DNA of 64,000 nt from DASUPK01 sp963724665 (GTDB lineage: Bacteria > Actinomycetota > Thermoleophilia > Solirubrobacterales > 70-9): the NCBI GenBank assembly GCA_963724665.1, contig CAVRVH010000012.1, forward strand, positions 186,001-250,000, read 5' to 3'. Below the pieces are notes generated by a model. The model had not been told where the DNA came from. It did not search any database and worked only from the letters and a program-made list of their open reading frames with translations. The position numbers and the translations under genes are program-made. The number at the start of each line of letters is the position of its first letter. Positions within the stretch are counted from its first letter, which is position 1. This document shows, piece by piece, positions 51,160-62,641 of this stretch.

Positions 51160-52882
51160 CGCGCTTCCTCAGCGGCGCGAACGAGCGCCACGCGCGGGTG
51201 TTCGCGACCTGCTTTGCGCTGAGCCAGGCGCGCCGCGCCGTCGCGACCGAGTACTTCATGTTGGAGAGGGTGTCGGTGCCATGGGCGTCGGTGTTGCAGA
51301 CGATCCGCACTCCGGCCTCGGCGGCCAGCTTGGCGTGGCCCTCGTTCAGGTCGCGCCGGTTGGGGTTGCCGTTGATCTCCATCATCGTGCCGGTGCGGAC
51401 GGCGGCCTCGGCGATCCGCTCGATGTCGATGCCATACGGCTCCCGCCGCAGCAACAGCCGGCCCGTGAGGTGCCCGATGCAGTCGACCAACGGGTGCTCC
51501 ATCGCGGCGATCACTCGCTCGGTCATCGCCTTCTCGGAGATGTTGAAAGAGGTGTGGACGCTGCAGATCACCCAGTCGAGCTCCGCCAAGAGCTCATCGG
51601 GGTAATCCGGCGAGCCGTCGTTCCCGATGTTCACCTCGGAGCCGGCGAGGAGGCGAAATCCACGCGGCGCCGACTCGTTCCACGCCCGGATCTCCTCGAT
51701 CCGCTTGGCGAGCTGCCGGGGGCTGACGTCGTTGCCGAAGCCGTGGCTGGCCGAGTGGTCCGTGATCGCCAGGTAGGCGTAGCCGCGTCGGCGGGCGGCG
51801 TCCGCCATCTCCTCGAGCGAGTTGCGGCCATCCGACAGCGTGGTGTGGCAGTGGAGGTCGCCGCGAATGTCGTCGACCGTGACGAGCTCCGGCAGCTCGC
51901 CCGTGTCTCCCGCCTCGATCTCGCCCCGGCCCTCGCGCAGCTCGGGCTCGATGTAGGGCAGCCCGAGGAGCTCGTAGACACCGGCCTCGTCGGCGAACTT
52001 GTGGACCTTCTTCCCCTCGACCTTCGCGACGCCGTGCTCGCTGACGGAGAATCCGCGCCCCTGCGCCCGCTCGCGGAGCTGGACGTTGTGCGCGGCCGAG
52101 CCGGTGAAGTGCTGGAGCAGGTTGCCGAAGACGTCCTCGGTGCCGATCCGCAGGTCCACCTTGAGGCCCGAATGGGTGAGCACGCTGGCTGCGGCGTCGC
52201 CGCCGCGTCGCGTCTCGGCCGAAAGGCCGTGGGTTGCAAGCGCCTCGGCCAGCTCCGCGGGCCTGTCGGTCGTTGCGATCAGGTCGAGGTCCTTGCAGGT
52301 CTCGGCCCAGCGCCGCGCCGAGCCCGCGATCTCGATCCGCTTCGCCACGCCCATCTCCAGCAGGTCACCGCGGATCTCATCCGCGATCGGCAGGACCTGT
52401 GAGAGGAGCAGCCGCTCGCCGATACCGTCCTCGGTGACACCCTCGAGCGAGGAGAGGATGTTCTCCTCCGTCTTGGGCCCGAGGCCGCGAATGGTCGCGA
52501 TCCTGCCCTGCTCGGCGGCCTCCTTGAGCTGGATGAGGTCCTCGACGCCCACCTCGTCGTAGATCCGTCGGGCGGTCTTGGCGCCGAGGCCGGGGACGCG
52601 GGTCACCTCCACCAACGTCGCCGGGAACTTCTCCTTCAGCTTGTCCGCCGAGGGGATGCTGCCGGTCTCGATCAGCGTCTCGATCTTCTGGGCCAGGGTC
52701 TTGCCGACGTTGGGAAGCTCGGTCAGCCGCCCCTCCTCGGCGAGCTGCTCGATCGAGATGGGACTCTGGGCGATGGTCCTCGCGGCCTCGCTGTAGGCGA
52801 GGACGCGGAAGCGGTCGGCGCCGTCGAGCTCGTAGAGGATTCCAAGCTCCCGCAGGGCGGAGGCGATCTCGGCGTTGCGCAT
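51149..52882 (-). CDS. polX: DNA polymerase/3'-5' exonuclease PolX
   Basis: A 577-residue bacterial family-X polymerase fused to a PHP nuclease. It has an N-terminal 8-kDa-like domain (AEIASALRELGILYELDGAD), HhH motifs (LTELPNVGKTLAQKIETLI, VTRVPGLGAKTARRIYDEVG), and the nucleotidyltransferase core with GSARRWAETCKDLDLIATT (metal aspartates DLD) and a later KVDLRI. The PHP domain has DLHCHTTLSDG, ITDHSASHGFG, GSEVNIG and TDAHGTD. It fills gaps in base excision repair. TAACTT lies seven bases before the ATG at 52882 (leaderless). Confidence 0.94.
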   Translation of the reverse strand: MRNAEIASALRELGILYELDGADRFRVLAYSEAARTIAQSPISIEQLAEEGRLTELPNVGKTLAQKIETLIETGSIPSADKLKEKFPATLVEVTRVPGLGAKTARRIYDEVGVEDLIQLKEAAEQGRIATIRGLGPKTEENILSSLEGVTEDGIGERLLLSQVLPIADEIRGDLLEMGVAKRIEIAGSARRWAETCKDLDLIATTDRPAELAEALATHGLSAETRRGGDAAASVLTHSGLKVDLRIGTEDVFGNLLQHFTGSAAHNVQLRERAQGRGFSVSEHGVAKVEGKKVHKFADEAGVYELLGLPYIEPELREGRGEIEAGDTGELPELVTVDDIRGDLHCHTTLSDGRNSLEEMADAARRRGYAYLAITDHSASHGFGNDVSPRQLAKRIEEIRAWNESAPRGFRLLAGSEVNIGNDGSPDYPDELLAELDWVICSVHTSFNISEKAMTERVIAAMEHPLVDCIGHLTGRLLLRREPYGIDIERIAEAAVRTGTMMEINGNPNRRDLNEGHAKLAAEAGVRIVCNTDAHGTDTLSNMKYSVATARRAWLSAKQVANTRAWRSFAPLRKRAKR

Positions 52883-52889
52883 ACCAGAC

Positions 52890-52895
52890 AAGTTA
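52890..52895 (-). promoter_or_regulatory. -10 element of polX
   Basis: TAACTT (52895-52890, leftward), seven bases before the ATG, with no ribosome binding site. Confidence 0.45.
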
Positions 52896-52949
52896 TTCGC
52901 CAGCGAAAGTCCGCCCCACCCCGGCAATTCTCGATCCCCGGTGGCTAAC

Positions 52950-52955
52950 TAGCCT
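52950..52955 (+). promoter_or_regulatory. -10 element of the polyprenol-phosphate mannose synthase gene
   Basis: TAGCCT, six bases before the GTG at 52962, with no ribosome binding site. Confidence 0.45.
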
Positions 52956-52961
52956 TATCGC

Positions 52962-53690
52962 GTGCCCGAACCCCCTCCCCGGACGCCGGACGTCTGGGTA
53001 ATCCTCCCGACCTACAACGAGGCCGAGAACCTCGAGCGGATCGTCGGCGCCGTGCTCGAGCATCTGCCGGAGTCGCGCCGAGTCCTGATCGTCGACGACA
53101 ACTCACCCGACGGGACGGGCGAGATCGCCGACCGGCTCGCCGCGGCCGACGAGTCGGTCACGGTTCTCCACCGGCAGCTGAAGGAGGGGCTCGGCCCGGC
53201 CTATCTGGCGGGATTCAGGGTCGCCCTCAACGGCGGGGCCGAGCGGATCATCGAGATGGACGCCGATTTCTCTCACGACCCCGGCTTCCTCCCCCGGCTG
53301 ATCGAGGCGACCGAGCGCGCCGATCTCGTCATCGGCAGCCGCTACGTGCCCGGCGGGGGCATCACGGAATGGGGACCGATGCGGCGGTTCATCAGCCGCG
53401 GCGGCAGCGCCTACGCGCGCGCGGCGCTGGGGCTGCCGATCAAGGACCTGACCGGCGGATTCAAATGCTTTCGGCGAATCGTGCTCGAGACCATCGACCT
53501 GGACACGATCGAGGCGAGGGGATACGCCTTCCAGGTAGAGACGACTTATCGCGCCATCAAGGCGGGCTTCCGCGTGGTGGAGGTCCCGATCGTGTTCAAG
53601 GACCGCGCCGACGGGACATCGAAGATGAGCAAGGCGATCGTCGCGGAGGCAATGTGGCGCGTACCGGCCATGCGACTCAGGCGCCGCTAG
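52962..53690 (+). CDS. Polyprenol monophosphomannose synthase-like GT2 glycosyltransferase
   Basis: A 242-residue GT-A fold enzyme that transfers mannose from GDP-mannose to polyprenyl phosphate. It shows VILPTYNEAENLERIVGAVL, VDDNSPDGTGEIAD, the DAD motif in IEMDADFSHDP, GSRYVPGGGITEWG and DLTGGFKCFRR. There are no C-terminal TM helices, as in actinobacterial Ppm1 synthase domains. It would supply the lipid-linked sugar donor used by GT87/GT39-type enzymes such as the one at 35418-36701. It starts with GTG. Confidence 0.9.
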   Translation: MPEPPPRTPDVWVILPTYNEAENLERIVGAVLEHLPESRRVLIVDDNSPDGTGEIADRLAAADESVTVLHRQLKEGLGPAYLAGFRVALNGGAERIIEMDADFSHDPGFLPRLIEATERADLVIGSRYVPGGGITEWGPMRRFISRGGSAYARAALGLPIKDLTGGFKCFRRIVLETIDLDTIEARGYAFQVETTYRAIKAGFRVVEVPIVFKDRADGTSKMSKAIVAEAMWRVPAMRLRRR

Positions 53691-53772
53691 TCTCGCTTCA
53701 CTTTGTATAGTAACGGTGGCCGCGGGGCTAGACTGAACAGCGGACCTTCAACCACTGACCTAGGAGACCACA

Positions 53773-54099
53773 GTGCCGGGCAAGCTCAATGATGTAACCG
53801 ACGCCACTTTCCAGTCCGACGTGCTCGACGCGGAGGGCGCCGTGCTCGTCGACTTCTGGGCTCCCTGGTGCGGTCCGTGCCGAGTGGTCCACCCCGTGCT
53901 GGAGGAGATCGACTCCGAGCGCGATGACCTCAAGATCGTCAGCCTCAACACAGACGAGAACCCGCAGACCGCGGCCAAGTACGAGGTCCTCTCGATCCCG
54001 ACGATGATCGTCTTCAAGGACGGCGAGGTCGCCACCCGCCTTGTCGGCGCCCGGCCGAAGGCACGGCTCGAGTCCGAGCTCGAGCCCGTTCTGGCTTAG
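53773..54099 (+). CDS. trx: Thioredoxin
   Basis: A 108-residue thioredoxin: VLVDFWAPWCGPCRVVHPVL contains the WCGPC redox centre, VSLNTDENPQTAAKYEVLSI precedes the cis-proline in SIPTMIVFKDGE. It reduces protein disulphides in the cytoplasm. The GTG start follows TAGGAGACC; TAGACT about 40 bases further upstream is a probable -10. It shares a four-base stop overlap (TTAG, 54096-54099) with the convergent tetR gene. Confidence 0.95.
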   Translation: MPGKLNDVTDATFQSDVLDAEGAVLVDFWAPWCGPCRVVHPVLEEIDSERDDLKIVSLNTDENPQTAAKYEVLSIPTMIVFKDGEVATRLVGARPKARLESELEPVLA

Positions 54100-54902
54100 C
54101 CCAGCTTCTTCTCGAAGCCGTCGAACAGGATCTTCAGACCGCGCTCGAAGCGACGGTCGTTCGCCCGCTCACCAGAGAAGGTCTCCATCACACGCTCCAT
54201 GGCCTCGCGCAGGTCACCGCGGAAGAGCTTGCTGACGTTGGGGTACTCGCCCGTCGCGAGCTGTGACTCGAAGAAAGCCATGCCCGACTCGGCCATGTTC
54301 GGATCACCCTGGGCGTCGTAACTCTCCTGGAGAACCTCACGGAGGGTGAAGCCGAAGACGTAGTCGTCCACGAGGCCCACCAGTTCAAGACGCTCTCGTG
54401 GGGGAACCCTCAGCTCGCTGACCGCCGCCAGCGACTGCTCGAAATGCTTCAACCCGCTCGGCCCGGATTGCGCGGGCTCGCCCATCGCCTCGAAGATCCA
54501 GGGGTGGTTCTTGAAGGCCCTGCGGGTCGCCCGCGCGAGCTTGGATAGCGCGTCACGCCAATCCCCCGACAGCTCATCGTCGGGAACGATGAGCTCCCCG
54601 ATCACGACGTCCCACATCAAGGCGAGCAGCTCGTCCTTGCTGCGAACGTAGTGGTAGAGGCTCATCGTCCCAGCCCCGAGCTCCCGGGCGATCCGGCGCA
54701 TCGAGAGCTCGTCGAAGCCGTCGGCGTCGGCGATCCTCAGCGCCGTCACGCCGATCTGCTCACGAGAGAGGCCGGCCCTCCGGGTGCCGGGCTCCTCGCG
54801 CATCCAGATCACCTCATCCGGCTCCTCGCGCTTTGACCGCGAGGGCCGGTCAGTCCGTGGGCGGACCTGCCTGGTTCGGGATCTTTCGGGACGAGATGAC
54901 AT
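54096..54902 (-). CDS. TetR-family regulator of the ABC efflux operon
   Basis: A 268-residue regulator. A basic N-terminal tail of about 45 residues (RPERSRTRQVRPRTDRPSRS) precedes the HTH (LSREQIGVTALRIADADGFD, SMRRIARELGAGTMSLYHYV) and a TetR_C-type ligand domain. TACGCT (54915-54910, leftward) lies seven bases before the ATG at 54902 and inside the first operator copy, which predicts a leaderless, autoregulated transcript. A start at 54803 (MREEPGTRRAG) is also possible. It is divergent from a DrrAB-like ABC pump. Confidence 0.88.
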   Translation of the reverse strand: MSSRPERSRTRQVRPRTDRPSRSKREEPDEVIWMREEPGTRRAGLSREQIGVTALRIADADGFDELSMRRIARELGAGTMSLYHYVRSKDELLALMWDVVIGELIVPDDELSGDWRDALSKLARATRRAFKNHPWIFEAMGEPAQSGPSGLKHFEQSLAAVSELRVPPRERLELVGLVDDYVFGFTLREVLQESYDAQGDPNMAESGMAFFESQLATGEYPNVSKLFRGDLREAMERVMETFSGERANDRRFERGLKILFDGFEKKLG

Positions 54903-54904
54903 TT

Positions 54905-54960
54905 CGTACAGCGTACTGCTATGGTGTTCGTACGATGTACTACCACAACGTACGAGGTAC
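54905..54960. promoter_or_regulatory. Three CGTAC-N3-GTAC operators between tetR and the ABC operon
   Basis: CGTACAGCGTAC (54905-54916), CGTACGATGTAC (54929-54940) and CGTACGAGGTAC (54949-54960) occupy almost the whole 61-base control region. The first covers the tetR -10. The last contains the GAGG that would serve as ribosome binding site for the ABC gene, so bound repressor could block both transcription and access to the start region. Confidence 0.8.
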
Positions 54961-54963
54961 GAC

Positions 54964-55953
54964 ATGAATGACAACAACGCAATCGTCGCCAAGGGGCTGA
55001 GCAAGCAATACGACGACCTCTGGGCCCTCCGCGACGTCGACTTCGCAGTTCCGGCCGGGTCGGTGCTCGGCCTGCTGGGCCACAACGGCGCCGGCAAGAC
55101 AACCGCGATCCGCATCCTCACCACGCTGGCGGAACCGACCTCGGGCGAGGCCCGCGTGGCCGGCTTCGATGTGGCGACCAAGGGCGCGCGGGTGCGTGAG
55201 CGCATCGGCGTGGCGGGGCAGTCCGCGACGGTCGACGACCTGTTGACCGCGAGGGCGAACCTCGAGATGGTCGGCCGCCTCTACCACCTCCCGAAGGCGG
55301 AGGTGCGGAGTCGGGCGGACGAGCTGCTCGAGCGGCTCGGGCTCGCCGACGTGGGCGACCGCCTGGTGAAGACCTTTTCGGGTGGGATGCGCCGCCGCCT
55401 CGACCTGGCGGCGAGCCTGGTCGCAGATCCACCCGTCCTGTTCCTAGATGAGCCGACAACCGGGCTCGACCCGGAGGCCCGGGTCGACCTCTGGAGTCTG
55501 CTCCGGGAGCTGGTGGGCGGTGGTACGACGTTGCTGCTCACCACGCAGTACCTGGATGAGGCGGATCAGCTGGCGGATTCCATCGTGGTCCTCGATCGAG
55601 GGCGCGTGATCGAAGAGGGATCCCCTGCCGAGCTCAAATCCAGGGTTGGCGGGGAGCGAGTGGTGATCAACGTCTTCGGGACGCAGGAGATTGCGCCCGC
55701 GGCGAGCGCGCTGGCTCGCTTCGCCGACGGACACATCGACAGCAACCCGGACGAACTGCTGGTCACTGCGCCGGTGCGGCGCGGAACGCGTCTGATCGAG
55801 GTGGTCCGCGCCCTGGATCAGGAAGGGATCGACGCGGCGGACGTCCACCGGCGTGAACCGACGCTCGACGACGTCTTCCTCACACTGACCGGCACAAAAC
55901 GGGTCGAGCAGACCCCAACCGATGAGCACGAGCTCGAGGAGGTGGCAGCCTGA
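54964..55953 (+). CDS. ABC transporter ATP-binding protein, DrrA-like
   Basis: A 329-residue ATPase subunit: Walker A LGHNGAGKTTAIRIL, signature TFSGGMRRRLDLAASL, Walker B PVLFLDEPTTGLDP and the H-loop, replaced by Q (LLLTTQYLDEADQLAD) as in DrrA-type exporters. The C-terminal 100 residues match the DrrA regulatory domain. It powers export of a hydrophobic drug or lipid with the downstream permease. The ATG at 54964 is close to the third operator. The stop overlaps the permease ATG (TGATG). Confidence 0.93.
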   Translation: MNDNNAIVAKGLSKQYDDLWALRDVDFAVPAGSVLGLLGHNGAGKTTAIRILTTLAEPTSGEARVAGFDVATKGARVRERIGVAGQSATVDDLLTARANLEMVGRLYHLPKAEVRSRADELLERLGLADVGDRLVKTFSGGMRRRLDLAASLVADPPVLFLDEPTTGLDPEARVDLWSLLRELVGGGTTLLLTTQYLDEADQLADSIVVLDRGRVIEEGSPAELKSRVGGERVVINVFGTQEIAPAASALARFADGHIDSNPDELLVTAPVRRGTRLIEVVRALDQEGIDAADVHRREPTLDDVFLTLTGTKRVEQTPTDEHELEEVAA

Positions 55954-56789
55954 TGCAAGAGACAACGATCACAGTCGACGCCGGAATTCATACGCGCCTG
56001 CGCTGGTTCCTCTCGGACACGCTGGCCGTCGCAAGGCGCAGCGCGGCTCACATCCGGCAGACACCGGAGAAGCTGCTCGACGTCACCGCGCAGCCGCTGA
56101 TGTTCGTGCTGCTGTTCGCCTTCGTGTTCGGAGGCGCGATCCACGTGAGCGGCGGCAGCTATCGGGAGTACCTCGTCGCCGGGGTCCTGGTCCAGACCAT
56201 CTTCTTCGGAATGATGGGACCGGCGATCTCGATCGCAACGGACCTCAAGGAGGGCGTCCTCGAGCGGTTCCGATCGCTGCCGATGTCGCGTTCCGCCTAC
56301 CTGTTTGGGCTTCTGACGGCGGAGTTCTCGGCGATGTTGCTGGCGATCGTGATCATGACGGTCAGCGGCCTGATCGTCGGTTGGGGCATCAACGCGAGCA
56401 TCGCCAGTGCGATCGCGGGCTACGGACTGCTCCTGCTGCTTGCCGCCCTGGCGATCTGGGTCGGCACCCTGCTCGGTATCGCGGTGCGCTCGCCGGATGC
56501 GGTGATGGGTGTGGCGTTCATCGTCATCTTCCCTCTCACCTTCATCTCGAGCGCCTTCGTCGGCACCGGGACGCTTCCCGACGGGCTGCGGCAGGTAGCG
56601 GAGTGGAACCCGATCAGCGCGGTGGCGGCGGCGGTACGGACGCTGTTCGGCAACCCGACGGCGGTGCCGAGCGACGCCGTCTGGCCGCTCGCGCATCCGG
56701 TGCTGGCGTCGGTTATCTGGTGTGTCGCCGCCCTGGCGCTCGTGATCCCGCTGACGCTGCGGCTCTACCGGCGCAAGACCACCGGTTAG
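55953..56789 (+). CDS. ABC-2 type permease, DrrB-like
   Basis: A 278-residue membrane subunit with six hydrophobic segments and the ABC-2 pattern: QTPEKLLDVTAQPLMFVLLF, SYREYLVAGVLVQTIFFGMM, DLKEGVLERFRSLPMSRSAY and AFVGTGTLPDGLRQVAEWNP. It forms the export channel with the ATPase encoded just upstream. The overlap TGATG implies coupled translation and balanced subunits. Confidence 0.92.
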   Translation: MQETTITVDAGIHTRLRWFLSDTLAVARRSAAHIRQTPEKLLDVTAQPLMFVLLFAFVFGGAIHVSGGSYREYLVAGVLVQTIFFGMMGPAISIATDLKEGVLERFRSLPMSRSAYLFGLLTAEFSAMLLAIVIMTVSGLIVGWGINASIASAIAGYGLLLLLAALAIWVGTLLGIAVRSPDAVMGVAFIVIFPLTFISSAFVGTGTLPDGLRQVAEWNPISAVAAAVRTLFGNPTAVPSDAVWPLAHPVLASVIWCVAALALVIPLTLRLYRRKTTG

Positions 56790-56824
56790 CGATGTCGGCC
56801 GGCCGCGCCTGGCACGATGCGGGC

Positions 56825-57211
56825 GTGGCCGGCCGGCGACAGCAAATCTCCTCCGGGTCGCCCTTCGAGGGTCAGGTGGGCTTCAGCCGCGCGGTCCGGG
56901 TCGGGGACCGAGTGCTCGTTTCCGGCACGGCGCCGATCTGGCCCGACGGCTCATGCGATCCGGATCCCGAGGTCCAGGCGAAACGGTGCCTCGAGATCAT
57001 CGTCGAGGCGCTAGGAGAGGCAGGTGCAACGGCCGAGCACGTAGTCCGGACCCGGATCTTCATCACCGACGCGGCGGACTCGGAAGCGGTCGGGCGGGCT
57101 CACTCGGCGGTCTTCGGCGAAGTCCGGCCCGCGGCGTCAATGGTGGTGGTCGCAGGCCTGCTCGACCCACGCTGGAAGGTCGAGATCGAGGCCGAGGCGA
57201 TCGTCGGCTAG
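56825..57211 (+). CDS. Rid-family (YjgF/RidA) protein without the catalytic arginine
   Basis: A 128-residue trimer-forming Rid protein: QQISSGSPFEGQVGFSRAVR, VSGTAPIWPDGS, TRIFITDAADSEAVGRAHSA and WKVEIEAEAIV. Canonical RidA imine deaminases have an arginine in the PxRxxV region; here the segment is RPAASMVVV, so it belongs to a Rid subgroup lacking classical deaminase activity. The GTG at 56825 fits the family N-terminus; an ATG at 56792 would add 11 residues. The stop shares CTAG with the convergent gene. Confidence 0.83.
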   Translation: MAGRRQQISSGSPFEGQVGFSRAVRVGDRVLVSGTAPIWPDGSCDPDPEVQAKRCLEIIVEALGEAGATAEHVVRTRIFITDAADSEAVGRAHSAVFGEVRPAASMVVVAGLLDPRWKVEIEAEAIVG

Positions 57212-57639
57212 AGGATCTGCTCGCTGACGAAGCCGGCGAGCAGGACGCTGAAGCCAGCGATCTCGACCACGATCAGCGCCCACATGTAGGGGTGGAGGCC
57301 CGGCGGGCCCTCGCCCTCGCGGAACTGGTTGTCAGTGTCCCGGCTCAGGCCGTGGTAGGCGTACGCGAGGATCGCGCTGATGAAGAAGGCGATCACGGCG
57401 AAGGCCGCGATCAGGTTGACGGCGGTGCTCCACCCCGAGAGCTCGACGAACACCGCAATCAAGAGAGTCGCGAACGAGTAGAGAAGCGCCGCGCGGTGGG
57501 CGACGTCGACGTACGGGTGCGCGAGACCCTCGGGGCTGGTTGCCATCTGCCTGTACTTCCAGACGCCGAGCAGAAGGGCACCGAGGAAAATCAACCCTGC
57601 AGCGAGGAGGACGGCTTTCGTATCGCCCCCGAGCTCCAT
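57208..57639 (-). CDS. Conserved four-TM membrane protein of unknown function
   Basis: A 143-residue protein with four hydrophobic segments (about 8-26, 48-66, 72-93 and 117-138). Polar loops include WKYRQMATSPEGLAHPYVDV, AYAYHGLSRDTDNQFREGEG and LHPYMWA. I do not recognise the family; the two YVDVAHR/YAYHGL patches with histidines could be ligands. It stands alone, with a long hairpin (57662-57701) between it and the upstream HAD gene. Confidence 0.6.
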   Translation of the reverse strand: MELGGDTKAVLLAAGLIFLGALLLGVWKYRQMATSPEGLAHPYVDVAHRAALLYSFATLLIAVFVELSGWSTAVNLIAAFAVIAFFISAILAYAYHGLSRDTDNQFREGEGPPGLHPYMWALIVVEIAGFSVLLAGFVSEQIL

Positions 57640-57661
57640 GCGGGGACTCTAATCGGCAGCA

Positions 57662-57701
57662 TTGGTGAGTTACGGACCCCCGTCGGTCCGAAACTCACCA
57701 A
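57662..57701. terminator. Long near-perfect hairpin between the HAD and membrane-protein genes
   Basis: TTGGTGAGTTACGGAC (57662-57677) pairs with GTCCGAAACTCACCAA (57686-57701) with a single mismatch around an eight-base loop. There is no T tract, so it may be an I-shaped terminator for the HAD gene (leftward) or a regulator site. Confidence 0.55.
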
Positions 57702-57709
57702 CCGCGCCG

Positions 57710-58381
57710 CTATCGGAGCTGTCGCACCGTCTTGGGCGTGACTTCGGTGAGTGATTTGAGCGTCACGTCAGCCAATTCGAGCGCATCCGACTCCGGCGGA
57801 AAGTCCTGGTTCGGCACAGCGATCACGGCCATGCCCGCGGCGTGTGCCGAGCGGATGCCGTTGGTCGAGTCCTCGACCGCCACGCAGGCGGGCGCCTCTT
57901 TCCCCAGCCGCTTTGCAGTCTCCAGGTAGACGTCCGGCGCCGGCTTGCCGGCCCCCACCTCCTCCGAGGAGACGGTCACCGCGAAATCGTCGGCGATCCC
58001 GGCAAGCTCCAGGACGAGGTCGATCACGTGGCGGTTGGACGAGGAGGCCAGGCCCAGCGGCCATTCCTTGGCCAGCGACTTGACCGCCTCCACCGCTCCG
58101 GGCAGCAGCGGCAGCTTCTCCCGGTAGACGTCCGCAACGCGATCGGGGACCTCCCGGGAGATCTCCTCTGGATCCATCTCGACGCCGAGCTGATCCCGGA
58201 CGTAGCGAGACCACTCCACCGAGCTCATTCCCATCATGTCCCGCTGGGCGCTCTCGTGCCAATGGCCCCCCTTCTCCTCGACGAAGCGCTTGCGGACGTC
58301 ATCCCAGACGGCCTCCGAGTCGACCAGGACACCGTCCATGTCGAAGATCACGGCACGGGATTTCGTCGGTCCGTCGGGCAC
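57710..58381 (-). CDS. HAD-superfamily phosphatase/phosphoglucomutase-like (subfamily IA)
   Basis: A 223-residue HAD hydrolase: motif I VIFDMDGVLVDSEAVW, motif II GLASSSNRHVIDLVLELAGI, Lys in VGAGKPAPDVYLETAKRLG and the acidic motif VAVEDSTNGIRSAHAAG. Residue pattern and the alpha-helical cap match beta-phosphoglucomutase or sugar-phosphate phosphatases. The substrate is unknown. It starts with GTG. Confidence 0.9.
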   Translation of the reverse strand: MPDGPTKSRAVIFDMDGVLVDSEAVWDDVRKRFVEEKGGHWHESAQRDMMGMSSVEWSRYVRDQLGVEMDPEEISREVPDRVADVYREKLPLLPGAVEAVKSLAKEWPLGLASSSNRHVIDLVLELAGIADDFAVTVSSEEVGAGKPAPDVYLETAKRLGKEAPACVAVEDSTNGIRSAHAAGMAVIAVPNQDFPPESDALELADVTLKSLTEVTPKTVRQLR

Positions 58382-58464
58382 GGCGCGCGAGTCTAGGTGC
58401 GATCCCAGTCCAAAACGCGCGCGGCTTCCTAAAGATCTGTGGATTGCCGTCGATCACGAGATCG

Positions 58465-59367
58465 ATGGACTCTCGAATCGTCCCGTGGCTCGCCTGCGCG
58501 GCAATCGCCGCTGTCCTGGTCTAGTTTGCCATCTGGTCTGGCGGAGGAAGCGGTGGGTCACAGAGTGGCCCGGCTCCCGCTGGACAACCGGCGACCGCCG
58601 CTCCGGTCGCGGACCAGTCGAGCCTCGAGCAGATGCTGAGCACGACGTTCACCAAGAACGATCCGAAGCAGTGCACCCAGAACATGACGCGTGCCTGGCT
58701 ACGGCGCAGCTTCGGTTCCAGCCCCGGGACGCTGGACCGCTGCCACCGAGCAAACACGCCACAGTCGGAGACCAACGCGCAAAGCGTCACGGTCGAGAGC
58801 GTGATCGCAACCGGCTCCTCCGCCACCGCCGTCCTCAAGTTCAACGGGGGCCGATCCGACGGAACCGTCTCAACCTTCAGAGTCGTGCGCGAGGGCGGGC
58901 ACTGGAAGCTCGACCAAATGACCGACGTTCAGATAGACCGGGCCCGCCTCGACGAAACGCTGAAGAACGACCTCGGGAAAAGCGGGTACCTGCCGTCGGA
59001 GACGACATGTGCGATGGCCAAGTACGACCAGGCGGTTAGTGACCAGGACATCGAGCGCAGCTCGATCGTCGGAGATCCATCCCCGGTGGACGTCGCGCCG
59101 TGCGCGGCTTCCTGCCTCTCGCGTCCGACCTTGCTCCGCCAGCTCGGTGAGGAGATCACCGCTTCCCTCGCGGTTCGTGGCATCCAGGGAGCCGTCGTCA
59201 AATGCGTCGTTGATCGGGTTACGCATGGCGTCCTTACCACCCGCCTCCGCCACCTCCTGGCTGCCGGCGAGCGCGGCGCGGACGGATGGGCCCGGCTCGG
59301 GTACGAGGCTGCCCTCGCCTGCATGGGGGGTCGCTCGGGCCCGTCTCCCTCGACCGCCGCCGCCTGA
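58465..59367 (+). pseudogene. Membrane-anchored/secreted protein gene interrupted by an in-frame amber codon
   Basis: An open frame from the ATG at 58465 encodes an N-terminal hydrophobic anchor (MDSRIVPWLACAAIAAVLV), then TAG at 58522-58524. It continues without another stop through FAIWSGGGSGGS and a 280-residue domain ending at 59367. The TAG is in the middle of the helix, so the intact gene would encode about 300 residues with a proper anchor. Without readthrough, only an internal ATG at 58633 remains, giving a 244-residue product without signal. The domain has several cysteines and GTVSTFRVVREGGHWKLDQM, typical of secreted actinobacterial proteins of unknown role. Either a point mutation, a base-call error or genuine readthrough. 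Confidence 0.65.
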
Positions 59368-59380
59368 GGACGGGGTCCGC

Positions 59381-62575
<3,195 letters not shown>

Positions 62576-62641
62576 GAGCGGCGGATTCTCGCAGCCGTGC
62601 GGTCACGGCCGGGACCACGTCTGGTCCCAGCCGCGCGGCGC

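Noticed and set aside
55922..57211. A 429-codon frame that would make the Rid protein a large fusion
   Set aside because: The upstream 290 codons are an out-of-frame reading of the ABC permease gene. The Rid domain alone has a normal length from 56825.
62576..62641. T-box riboswitch upstream of ileS
   Set aside because: Only 66 bases separate ileS from the neighbouring gene, far too few, and no T-box sequence is visible.
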